The notes under the pieces were generated by a model that was not told the origin of the DNA, searched no databases, and was given only the letters and a program-made list of their open reading frames with translations. From assembly GCF_003144195.1 (NCBI RefSeq), contig NW_020290056.1:1-64000 (forward strand): a DNA stretch of 64,000 nt, in the 5' to 3' direction. Below are positions 54,358-64,000 of the stretch, piece after piece (the stretch's first letter is position 1; each line of letters begins with the position of its first letter). The translations under genes and the position numbers were made by a program. Source of the DNA: Ceraceosorus guamensis (lineage: Eukaryota > Basidiomycota > Exobasidiomycetes > Ceraceosorales > Ceraceosoraceae).

Positions 54358-55656
54358 GTCGACGACGCAATCACCAACGCTCGGGTCGCGAAGGCCGGGT
54401 ATTGATTGTTGGCAAGATGACTGCGCGTGACCTCATCGACACTGTCACAAGTGTGAATGATGGCCTGCTTGGTCGATCAGCGTGAGTGCTCGCAGCGAAT
54501 CGTGTCAGTTGCGCGATGATCACCAGGATTGTAAGCTGTGCTGGTCGAGGCACACGAATGGGGACTTGGTGATTGCTGATTTGACTCGTGATGCGTACAT
54601 GGCGTTATGCTGAATTGCTTGGCGCCCTTAATTCCTGCTGCCCGCTTCAAATAAGTCATCTTTGTCGTGCGCCCCACCGCGGCCGGGTGCTGCACCCCGG
54701 CGCTGCTGCGCGCTGCTATGCATGCATGCATGCGTGATCTTGCGCCTCCACCTCAAGGGCCTTATCTGGTGTTAGGTTGCGCTGCAGTCATTAGTCACGT
54801 GCACATACGATTTGGACCTCATTTCTGATTTTGATTCAGGTTTCAAAATTCACGATTCAAATTCTTTTTTGTAAATTTCTTGATTCCCATTCGTGATTCA
54901 AGAATTTTGCTTCAAAGCCGTGTACTCGCCGTCAACGTGCACTTGATCATCACTCTGGATAGTCATGCCGCATCCTTCATCGAAACCGAAAGAGGATCTT
55001 GACAGATTCGCGATTGTTGTTGGAGATGGAGCGCGCACAGAGCAGTCGTTGAGCGGAGCTCCGTGTGAAGTCAAGCCCCACCGAGCTTTGGCTGTATGCA
55101 TGTGCAGTAGCCCTGCTTGTGGAGTCTACAGTGGTGAAGCTCTTGTCAGGTCAGCCAAGTCAATCTCAGTCTGCAATTCGGAAATCGCTTCCACTCAAAG
55201 TCAAACTTTTCCGCCAGCAAACTCATGACGGAAAGAGGATGAAGAAGCTCATGGCGGTGATCACGCATGGCTGCATGGCTTCGCTTCGAGCAGCATGCAG
55301 CATGGCGTGCTCACGAGCAGCTTTTGTGACCCACGCTAGCTCGTCGCAGCCACGAAGCGAGGGAGGCCGTGCGGATGTGGCCACCGAAGGAATTTGACTG
55401 CCTGCTTCCCGTTGGAGGGTACAATGTTTGTGCAGACGCAACTCTCAGCAAATGCGTGCATCTCGATTCACGTTGAAGTGGAAAAAGAGGACGACCAAGT
55501 GATCCCGGCAGAGCAAACGCGATTGGGATGAAATGTGATTCGTAGGCGTCTGCGAGTGTAGAATCGCAATCTACAAATCCTTGCCGACCTTGTACTGCAA
55601 CAGACGGCCTCAGCTGCATCAGCTGAGGCTGCAAGTCGTGCGCATCATACTCAACT
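54358..55656. other. Intergenic region, no gene seen
   Basis: About 1.3 kb between HUA1-like and COX11 (same strand). It holds copies of ATTCACGATT/ATTCGTGATT at about 54848 and 54891 and a GCATGCATGCATGC stretch near 54719. No coding region. Confidence 0.6.
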
Positions 55657-56892
55657 CTATTCCGACATGCTCACCTGACTCAAATCAGTATCGGGCTCCA
55701 ACTGACCATTCCTCTGGTTCCTCTTTGCGCCAAAGAAGGTGTAGCTCAGCACCACTTCCTTCACATCCCTCGCCGAAGGGTCCTCCATCACATCCCGGTC
55801 TATGAAAAAGAATACTGGCAGATCGACCTCTTCGCCTGCAAGTAGTCTCTGCTCCTCAAAGCAAAAGCATTCCACCTTTGCAAAGTAGGGAGCGATCTGC
55901 GATGCAGCGCAATCGTTGATGATCATTAGTCTGGCTCATTCTCATGCGAGTATAGCCTTGACGCAATGTGCGCCTCCCATGCGACACCCGCTGGCAGGCA
56001 GGCTGGGCTCACCTTGTCTGGCGCTACATTGTACGTGGCGATGCCCGTGATATCCTTTGCACCCTTGTTCCAAGCCTTGTAGAATGCCAGGGCAGTCTCT
56101 CCGGGCAAGACCCAAATCTCCTTTTGACTGGGTTCGAACTTCCACGGCAGAGCATCGCTCGAGTCTGCATTGAAGGTGACTCGAATCCTTTGCGTCTCTT
56201 TGCCTGTGCGCGGATCCAGCCATGCTGGGATGAGGTGCGTGGGCGCATACCTGCCCAGGCCCACGATGGGAGTGCCGCTGAAGCCGGTCTGTGCGCAGAA
56301 TGCTCGGTATAGCGGCACCGCAGCGTACGTCACACCCACGCCGAGAATGAACTTTGCAAAGGCGCGCGTGCTAGCATGTCAGCTTTGCTTGACTCTTGCT
56401 TGATGTGTGGGTGGTGTGCGTGTGCGCGTGCGTGTGCGTGGATGTGTGTGTACGCGCGCCGGCTGCACTCACAGTGGCTGCAGTGTACAGCAGCAAGCTG
56501 TTGTTCCTTTGCGAGTAGTACGCCCTCCTTCGCTCCTCCTCCAATCGAGCTCGATCTGATGCGCTTGGACCTGTTCGCGGTGCAGAGGGTGTGGGAGCGG
56601 GAGAGGCGCGCGTGGTGGTAGTGGAAGCATGGCGTGCAGCCACGAGGTGCGACGGCGACCATGCAGGGCGTGTTGAGCGAGATGACGAGGCGGTCGCAAA
56701 TGGCATGCTACGAGAAGATGCGCATTTCGAACAGAGTGGCCGCAGTGAACTGTCATAGCCTGATGATCTGGCTGAGGAGCGGGCTGGGCGGGGCAGAACA
56801 GTGCGAGTGAAGAAGATGCCTCGCAGCGCCTGGGAGTGGGAGGACATGGCTGTGCGCGCGCCTGTCGAGGACGAGATGGTGGCGGCAGCCAT
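55657..56892 (-). CDS. COX11: Cytochrome c oxidase assembly protein COX11
   Basis: Three exons on the minus strand: 56892-56473, 56351-56013 and 55896-55657; about 332 residues. Residues 1-120 form a Ser/Arg/Ala-rich mitochondrial targeting region. A single membrane helix follows (LLLYTAATVFILGVGVTYAA, about 130-150), then the conserved VPLYRAFCAQTGF. The intermembrane-space domain contains WKFEPSQKEIWVLPGETALA and the copper-binding KVECFCFEEQ motif (both cysteines present, about residues 262-266). It delivers copper to the CuB site of Cox1 in the inner membrane. The intron 1 acceptor is AAAG. The last codons lie across a GTGAGC donor match, so a short fourth exon could replace the end after DTDLSQ. 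Its neighbour SelO is also mitochondrial; no operon-like link is implied. Confidence 0.92.
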
Positions 56893-57322
56893 GGTGGCAG
56901 GTAGGGAGAGACAGGTCAAGACCGAGTCGTGCTTTTGGACGACCAACATCGAGCAAGTCGACTTGCTGGGAATCAAATCAAGAATCACAATGATGAGTCA
57001 CTCAATACGGTACGTACCTGCTTGACTCAAAACTCAAAACTGCACTCAGACTGCCTGGCTCAATCAATGAATCACCATGCATGCAGCTGCACCGGATGGA
57101 AATGTCACGTGATACATCCTCACCCAATCACTTTGGCGTCACGATTCGTCATTCACATCATTCACGATTCTCGATACTGCAAGTGCGCGCAAGCATATGA
57201 ACTACTCAGACAGCAGGACATCGAGCCAAGAGACGAGTAAGTGAAGCCATGAGACATGGACTGGGAGGGGGACATGAAATTTGGTGGAGAAAGTCTGAAT
57301 GGCGAGTGCCGTTCCACGGGGT
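56893..57322. other. COX11 upstream region
   Basis: 430 bases between the SelO 3' end and the COX11 start. It has paired ATTCACAT/ATTCACGATT words near 57148-57170. No gene. Confidence 0.6.
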
Positions 57323-60053
57323 CTAGGACGAGCAAGAGGGCATGCCAGTGTAGAGCGGTCTTCCAATGGTGCACAGCCTAGCCGCCTCCTCTCGGTGCTG
57401 AGGTTCTCCCACATCTTCGCTGCCCCACTCATTGAAGGGCTCGTAGCACATCTGCACATGATCGATCACAAAGGCGAAGACATCAGCATGACGGAGCGTG
57501 TCAAAAAGTGAGCGCAAGGAGCACGACTCACATTCAATACGCGCTGCAAGAAATCGGTATCGTACTGCCTCTCTAGTCGGTCGACTACCTCATCAGTGAC
57601 CCAATTCCTCAAGACAAACTTTGGATTCTTGCTCTTCATATGCTTCGTGACTTCATTCGGAGACCTATTTTGATCCTTTATGGCCTGTCCAAGCACCTCG
57701 AGCCACTTCTGAGCTTGATCCTTCTTGACGGCTCTTGCGTACGCTGGAATAGTGGCCTCGTCGAGCCACTGCGTGCTGAATGCCTCTGCCGCCTCTTTAG
57801 CATCTTTGGAGGCGAGCAGTGCAGGAAAGTCGCAGAGCTTTCGCAGGGAGTTGGTCAAGTCTGTATCTTCCAGCACGTCAAGCAACGGGTCGATCAGGTA
57901 CTTTTCTACATTCTCGTCCGCTGCAGACTTGGTCGTGGCATCCTTGACCAGGCCCAAGCGGTCTCTCCAGCCATCGCGATAATGCTCCTCCAAAGTCGTC
58001 TTGAAGAGCTCCTTTACCGACTCGCGTGCTTTCTCTTCACCCTCGTCGGAGAGCATCGTTAGTTCCTTCTCGGGCAGATCGAGCAGTTCGCCAGGCCTGA
58101 CAGCTCTGCCGCTCTTCTCTTCGAGCGCGATCAAGGGGCTCAAAACGAATGTCAAATGCTCAATGGCAAAAGCGCCGGCTGATGGTTGATTCTTGTATCT
58201 GCGTGGCAATCAAACATCCGTTGTGAGAGTCAGCGAACATCAAATCATTAAATCGCCGCAAGGCGCATGCTCACACGTAGCGCCCCTCGCCATCACTTTT
58301 GTTGCTGGAAGCTGCCTTGTCTACAATGTCGATGAAGCCATATGGTCCGTAGTCTATGGTGAGACCTAGCATGCTAATGTTGTCCGTGTTCATGACTGGC
58401 GTTGGTCAGGAAGAAAAGAGCGAGCAAATGTCGCAAGATTAGAGCAACGATCCTGGGCTGCATGAAATACGACCCTACTCACCACCATGTAAGAAACCAT
58501 AGACTTGCCAAAGAGCAATGGTTCTTGCGTTCCGCCTCGCAGCCTCCTCGACCAATATCCTAGCCCAAGGTTTGCCATCCGTCAAGTCCCAGCCATAGCC
58601 AATCCTCGCCACCCACTCTCCCAAGGCCCTGACGGATTCCCACTCGCCGCGCGAGGCTTGGTGCTGGAAAGAGCCGACGCGTAACCAGGAGCGAGCAAGT
58701 CGTGTGCAGATACCTGCTGTTTGAGCTTTCTCACGTATCACCTTGAGCTCTGGCAAAGAGACGAGCGCGAGAGCTCTCGATGACGGGATACCCAGGGCAG
58801 CGACGCTGCCAAAAAAAAAAAAAAAAAATCGAATTGTGAATGTCAGCGCGAATTCCACTTGCCAATTCCCTTGCTGCCGTAGCTGTTGTGCTCACGCTTC
58901 CGATCCGAGGTACTCTCGCGTGGAGCTTGCAAGAGTGGCAAGGCCATCCGCAAATCTGGAGTAAGGTGTGCGACCAGCACCCTTGAGCTGAACCTCCGTG
59001 CGAGGCTCCGGTGTCTCGACTGAGGTCAAGAGAGGGCGCGTATAAGCCCGCGCTCGGCTCTCATGGCCTCGTGCGGCACTACTCACACAAAGTGATGGCG
59101 CGTCCGTCACCGAGCTGCCCAGCCCATACGCCGAATTGATGCCCAGCATACGCGTTGGCCCAAGGAGCATACTCTGAGTTTTCAGCTCTCTCGACTCTTT
59201 CCTTCTCTCTGCGCTGCCACCTCTCCTTGGAAGTCTCTTCCTCCGACGGTTGCACGGGCTTGACGATCTGATCAGTAGCGAAGCGAGCACCAATGACTCG
59301 ACCGCTCAGCACATCGCTTAGCAGCTGTCGAGAGTGCGCTGGTCCGTCTTGTTTCGAGACCGACGCCGCTTTAGATCCGCTCGTGTACGCTTCGGCGTCG
59401 CGCACGCCTTGATGAGATTCGATCCATTCTTGAGCATCGCCAATGTCCAGGCCTGGCAAATGCTCCTGATGAGCCCGACTCGCCACGCCAAGCAATCGAG
59501 CAGATGGATAGTCCTCTTTCTCTCTGCCCCGAGGCAAGTACGCTTGAAGACCTTCGTCTTGTTTCGCATCATCTCGAGCTTTGAGAGGCGCATACTCCCT
59601 AAGCAGCACCTCGATCCTCTTTCCCGCTTTTTCCTGCTCCGTCAGCGGACCACTCTCGCCCACCTGCTCTTCCCTTTCCAAGATCTCGTTTGCATGCTCG
59701 ATTTCCTTTTCCGTGAAGTCATAAGGAAAGCTTAGGGGCAGAGGATCGACAAAGGAGAAGAGCGCTCCGCTGCCTATCGCCCTGCTTCTACGCGTGGCGG
59801 AAGGTGCGGAGTTGGGACCTCCCAAAAGGCTCGAAGCGCTCGGAATCGCGGGGTCCGATAGCAATTGCGACTGCAGTCTGTCAGAGACGGGCGGCAGTGG
59901 CAAGCGCAAGATGGGCACGCGCTCGCTTGGCTGCTCTGTCGACACCATGGCGCTCGTAGAGATTTGCCGACCGAAAGTCGCAGCGCGAATTGGACGTAAT
60001 GTGATGCCTGGTAGCTGCGCAAATCTCGATGGATGAACGACTTGCATAAGCAT
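57323..60053 (-). CDS. SelO: Selenoprotein O family protein AMPylase, mitochondrial
   Basis: Six exons on the minus strand: 60053-59087, 59019-58896, 58805-58483, 58395-58275, 58198-57532 and 57451-57323; 776 residues with every junction in frame. The first ATG ([20 protein letters not shown]) starts a basic targeting peptide. The pseudokinase fold is plain: [18 protein letters not shown] (about residues 302-319), [50 protein letters not shown] with the metal-binding Asn/Asp residues, then [13 protein letters not shown]. SelO proteins transfer AMP from ATP to Ser/Thr/Tyr of redox-related mitochondrial targets. The C-terminus is PSCSS, with cysteine where animals have selenocysteine, as in other fungi. 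The N-terminal region is longer than in bacteria, with a Glu/Arg-rich insert. Intron 2 ends in a T-run (18 A on the plus strand) before the acceptor. Confidence 0.95.
58811..58828. repeat. Poly-A tract (poly-T on the coding strand) at a 3' splice site
   Basis: 18 A on the plus strand, three bases past the CAG acceptor of SelO intron 2; on the coding strand this forms the polypyrimidine tract. Confidence 0.9.
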
Positions 60054-61279
60054 ATGTGTGACTTGGTCCACAGCTTTGCGTGATGCTTTGCTGAGTGGGG
60101 GTCAGTGATCTGAGAATGGACTCGTGACTGCATTCAAAGACGAGATGGTGTTAGCTCTTTCGGCAGTCGTGAGTGCATGGCCCAAGGAGAAGGGTTGTGC
60201 TGTGGACGGCAACATCCGCAAGATCAGGCCGCCAAGTGGAGGCCGTCCAAAGAAATCGCGTGATGTGCTTGTGCATGGCGTGGCAGTCAGTCACGAGTGC
60301 GCGAAGGTTCTCGACCACACGGCTTGACTCACTCACTCGCACGAGAAGGCCCGGCGAGAGAAGGAATGCGAATGCAGCCAAAAACGTCAGATTCCCCCTC
60401 GCAAGCTTCATACCCCCTGTCTGCTGCGTAGCGTAGCGCGGTTGTGTGCTCACCGGAGCAGAGCTGCAAAGCATGAGATTCGTAAAGCGTTGAAATCGCG
60501 ATAGTGCTATAGTGGCTGTACAGGGCTTTCAATGCTGCTGTGAACGTTGTTCTTGGAATCGTGAATGCTATTCGTGACTGATGTGAAGGTGGTACATGAT
60601 GATGAAGAGTGCGAGGTTCGCCTTGACGTGGTGTGGTGCAGCACGGTCGTCAACAAAACCTTTGAGGAGTTGCGTTGCATGCTGGGCTGTGCGCGCTTGA
60701 AAACAAGCTACATGTTCCGGCTTGGACCATACAACCGACGTGAATAGTCTACGTGCTCTTATCGTGCGCAGCTGAAATATAGTGCTGCTTGTGTCCTCAG
60801 CCAAGCTTTCGTGCGATGGCCAATGATGTGGGTAGCGGAGGCTGTGGAGCCCAGAGAACGAGTGGCCGAATGGATGCCATGATGGCCATGGCATGGACGA
60901 TCGTGCCAAACTTTGAGCGTGACTGCGCATCACTGACATTCGTGAATGCCAGTCAGTAGCAATGAAGAGGGCGGGTGGTCTGGACAATAGAGCAGTTAAG
61001 GTGCGTCTGTTAGCGTGTGTCGCACTCATAAGCAAATTCGCGCGCATACAGCCACATGAACTTTCAATCCCCCTTGTATGCGTCAGCGTAACTATGACAT
61101 TTTTTACGCTTTCATCGCTCATAAGAAGAGCAGGGCGCGAGTTCAAAACTCAGCAAGCCCCATGCCTCCAAAGCTAAGCGACATTTGGGAAAAATTTTGC
61201 ATCTTTCGCACATCTAGCAACGCCGACCCCATGGCCCATCACCAACTCACATTCTTGTCTTTTGAAGATGATCGATGCA
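60054..61279. other. Intergenic region, no gene seen
   Basis: About 1.2 kb with single copies of the CACGAGT and ATTCGTGA motifs (near 60119, 60291, 60557 and 60942). It contains the SelO promoter. No coding region is supported. Confidence 0.55.
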
Positions 61280-61528
61280 CTACGAAGCCCGTGCCTCTCT
61301 TTGTTTCTCCACGTCCAAATTAGCTGCCAATCTAGCCAGCGCACCTCCTACCAATCCGCTGCCTCCTCCACTACTCGCAGCCGCCGCAGCATCACCAGCT
61401 CCGGCAGCTGCCGTTCTCCTCTCAAAGTTCTCTATAAAGGTACCGAGCATCGCTGAAGCGTCGTCGAGGGACTCCGAACGTTCTTCTACGATTCGTAGAC
61501 GTAGAGGAGGATCGAGTGGTAGATCCAT
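61280..61528 (-). CDS. Small protein of unknown function, 82 residues
   Basis: Minus-strand open frame from the ATG at 61528. Sequence: MDLPLDPPLRLRIVEERSES, then LDDASAMLGTFIENFERR, an Ala/Gly-rich linker, then GGALARLAANLDVEKQREAR. Two helical segments joined by a flexible linker would suit a subunit of a small helical complex (for example a kinetochore or BLOC-1-like component), but I do not recognise it. The ordinary, non-repetitive composition of the first 40 residues is why I list it. It has no signal peptide or membrane segment. Confidence 0.4.
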   Translation of the reverse strand: MDLPLDPPLRLRIVEERSESLDDASAMLGTFIENFERRTAAAGAGDAAAAASSGGGSGLVGGALARLAANLDVEKQREARAS

Positions 61529-62430
61529 GATGAGAGGAAAGCAGAAGCTAGACGAGGAAAGCTTGTGTGCGCAGTGAGGACGAGCAAAACTTGGAACGCG
61601 ATTCGCCTGAAGTGATGCTCGGTCTCGCGCTACCACAAGGAGCCGCGAGCTGATGAAGAGCGAGGTGCGATGGGAAGAGTGAAAGAGCCGACAGACGCGC
61701 TTGGTGAGAGGTGGAAGCAGACGCATAGAGCACGCACGGCAAACTCCTTATTCCTGCACACGCAGACAAATTTTGTGGCACGTGGTGCTGCTGGGCTTAG
61801 ACGCGCGCATCGATCGCCTGACTCGTCAAGACGCGGCCACCGCGGCAGTCACGCGTCACGAATCGTGAATGATGAATCTTACCCACCTCACACGCATCTT
61901 TCGACCAGCTCCGACAATCACAATCTGAATCGATGTTTCTCTGACCCCAGAAAGTCTCCCAAATGCAGGTCAAAAGCCAGCGATCTGGACCGAGATGATT
62001 CGCTCATTCCCTCTTGCTTGAGTGACGCGAGATACAGCAACCGCGCAACTGTACTCGTGATCAAATCTGCGCGAAGGGTTGAAAGATGACATTGGATCAC
62101 AGGCACGGAGGCCAAGAAAAATAGCGGACGGCCAATCAAGGCGTCAACGCCCCAAGAACAAGCGATCGAGATCAGCAAAGGAGAGAGAGAGTGGGGGCAA
62201 AGATGTGACGATGACGCGCAGATCAGCGCGTAATAGTGACAACAGGAGCAAAGTGACTACACAACACAAATCAAAGAGTAAGGACGGTGTGGGAGGACAT
62301 TCGAAGTGTCCTATGGAGTCAAGTTCGAGTCGAAGAGGCGTTCGAAACACTGCGGAGATGGCAGCAGGGCTAGACTGCTCAGACGACTGAGTGCATCGTG
62401 TGAAGTTTTGTCGATAGCGCGACGAGCCGG
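61529..62430. other. Intergenic region, no gene seen
   Basis: About 900 bases between the small unknown gene and the membrane-protein gene (same strand). It contains the dispersed motif cluster CACGAATCGTGAATG at about 61857-61871. No coding region. Confidence 0.55.
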
Positions 62431-64000
62431 CTAGCTAGCATACTGGCTGCTAGCGCGGCTGTCCCTCTCGTGTCCGCTGCGAGCATGCTGAGACCGACGG
62501 TTGTCGTTGCCAAAGGGATCAGCTTGGCCGCTCAAGAGGTCTTCGCCATGCTGTGCATACTCGTCGATAGATTCAGCATCGTGGTCGACGACGACGACCG
62601 AGGGAGGTGCAGACCTCTCGATGATCGAATCCCTCCCAAATTTGACCTTGGTATCGCGTCGAGGTGGGTCTTGGACTGCATCCTTGAGCTGTGGTTGCGT
62701 ATCAGATCCAACAGAGTCTCTGAAAGGTCCACTGTCAATGTCCGAGGTGGCATCGAGGAAAGGATCAGAGCCGGTCGAGTAGCGTGCGACACGAGTTCCT
62801 CTTTGCAGCTCCTTGTAGGGAGAAAAGGACTTGGAGGCGCTCACAGCTGCACCGGCAGCATCCATACCAGGCTGGCGCGATTGGTAGCCGTTGTTCTTGG
62901 TGACACTTCCGTCGTAGTACATGTACTCTGTGCGGTTAGTGGAAGAAGCCTGCTTGCGGTGGCGAGCTCTGAACTCTTCGCGAGATATGTAGCGCGCAAC
63001 ACCGCCAACGGAAGAGAGAGAAGCATGCTGAGAGGAGGTGGTCTGACTGCTGCGGTCTGCGCTGTAGTTGGAATGAGACGCCGCCGAGGAGGTCTTCGCT
63101 CCGAATGTGCCGGCAGCCGCTGTGCCGTTGCCGTGGCCGGCAAGGTTGTCTTCCATCTCCTGCATGTAGTGATTGAGACCAACACTGTGAGCGTGGGAAG
63201 TCTCGGCCTCAGAATTGATGGACATGTGAGTTTCGCGTGATTCTGCCGTCTGGTACGCATCTGTCCCGCTTATGCGAGAGCCGGCTTGTGCCGAAGGGAG
63301 ATTGTAGAATTGGCCTGCCGCGTTGTTAGAAATGCCAGCTGCCATAGCGGGAGGTGAAATTGATCGGACCTCATCCGAGTACGAAGGGGCCATGCTCAGA
63401 CGCGCGTGATGACGCTCGCTCATGTGAGGCTCTTCCGCCTCGTCGTGGAAGGGGTCTTGAGCAGCGTTGTCATCCGTGCCATCCGCTGCACCGTAGTAAG
63501 TCGTTGTGGGTCGTCTGAGCCAGCTTTCTCCGCTGAGACCCTTGGCGTTGCGGCTTCCGGCGACGGTGTAACCCGGATAGTGACTAGCTCTACGCTCCTT
63601 GACAGCATTTCGGCGTCTACGCATGACGATGAAAACTAGAAGAGCACCCGCAATGAGGGCGGCAACGATGCCGATCGGTACACCAATCTTCGACCCGTCC
63701 GATTTGCCCGGATCTGGAGAGTTTGCATCCACGACGGACGGTGTGGTGTGACCACCGTTGCCATCTGGGAGACCTGTGCTCGTTGGAGCAGCGACGATTG
63801 ATGTCTGAAGGCTTCCGTTGGCGTCCGTGAAGCTGATGGTCTGCGATGCGCCATTCACATCCGCGGCACGTTGCGCATCGCTCGCTATCGACGTCGAAGC
63901 AGAGTCGTCGTCGTCCTGAGCGGCTACAACGCCTTCGGAGCCAGGACTCGAGCTGCTGTTGGCCCCCGTGCCGCCGGCGTTGGAGTTTGAAGCGCTGGTG
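62431..64000 (-). CDS. Single-pass membrane protein, 5' end outside window
   Basis: The minus-strand frame is open from the window edge to the TAG at 62431, giving at least 522 residues. The visible N-terminal part is a Ser/Thr/Asn/Gly-rich ectodomain, then one membrane helix (GVPIGIVAALIAGALLVFIV) followed by the basic stop-transfer RRRRNAVKERR. The long cytosolic tail, about 400 residues, is Ser/Arg/Gln-rich and disordered. This is the layout of fungal type I surface proteins of the Axl2, Wsc, Mid2 or Skg6 kind; none can be chosen without the missing N-terminus. The start codon and signal peptide must lie to the right of the window, so the entry is partial by position. Confidence 0.75.
   Translation of the reverse strand, partial: TSASNSNAGGTGANSSSSPGSEGVVAAQDDDDSASTSIASDAQRAADVNGASQTISFTDANGSLQTSIVAAPTSTGLPDGNGGHTTPSVVDANSPDPGKSDGSKIGVPIGIVAALIAGALLVFIVMRRRRNAVKERRASHYPGYTVAGSRNAKGLSGESWLRRPTTTYYGAADGTDDNAAQDPFHDEAEEPHMSERHHARLSMAPSYSDEVRSISPPAMAAGISNNAAGQFYNLPSAQAGSRISGTDAYQTAESRETHMSINSEAETSHAHSVGLNHYMQEMEDNLAGHGNGTAAAGTFGAKTSSAASHSNYSADRSSQTTSSQHASLSSVGGVARYISREEFRARHRKQASSTNRTEYMYYDGSVTKNNGYQSRQPGMDAAGAAVSASKSFSPYKELQRGTRVARYSTGSDPFLDATSDIDSGPFRDSVGSDTQPQLKDAVQDPPRRDTKVKFGRDSIIERSAPPSVVVVDHDAESIDEYAQHGEDLLSGQADPFGNDNRRSQHARSGHERDSRASSQYAS

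Noticed and set aside
1-64000. tRNA or rRNA genes
   Set aside because: I looked for paired A/B-box-like words with a foldable cloverleaf and for conserved rRNA segments and found none that I could support.

Overview
This window looks like nuclear DNA of a basidiomycete fungus, most likely a smut-lineage species (Ustilaginomycotina). The evidence is the set of spliced genes with short introns (about 40-190 bases), GC-rich coding DNA, fungal housekeeping proteins (COX11, FCF2, HUA1-like, SelO), and many small secreted-protein genes set between microsatellite-rich intergenic stretches. The species cannot be named from the sequence. Exon boundaries below were placed by eye from GT/AG sites and reading-frame continuity.

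Layout. 0-9 kb, plus strand: a six-exon membrane enzyme of the DUF1295/steroid 5-alpha-reductase type, a secreted polyglutamine protein, and a 611-residue MFS transporter. 9.6-14.5 kb, minus strand: two predicted secreted proteins and FCF2, a pre-rRNA processing factor. 15-18 kb: a bHLH transcription factor (plus) behind a promoter crowded with microsatellites. 18.6-30 kb, minus strand: four more predicted secreted-protein genes, including a 987-residue protein made of four repeated modules and a tandem pair of paralogues with four matching cysteines. 31.4-37.1 kb: a very large two-exon disordered protein (1,881 residues, plus). 37.8-38.7 kb: another secreted protein.

38.7-51.6 kb differs from the rest. 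It has no intact gene that I can recognise and looks less GC-rich by eye. It holds decayed stretches of coding DNA (several coiled-coil), local duplications, perfect hairpins and a minisatellite. From 51.6 kb to the end the window returns to ordinary gene-dense DNA, all on the minus strand: HUA1-like, COX11, SelO, a small unknown gene, and the 3' part of a single-pass membrane protein that runs off the window.

How the genes fit together. COX11 and SelO are both mitochondrial; FCF2 is nucleolar; these are scattered core genes. Eight predicted secreted proteins in about 35 kb, two of them paralogues and one an internally amplified repeat protein, resemble the effector-rich regions of plant-associated smuts. 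The most promising undescribed material is this secreted set, above all the four-module protein and the tandem pair. Effector function is an inference from secretion, clustering and novelty; nothing in the sequence proves it.
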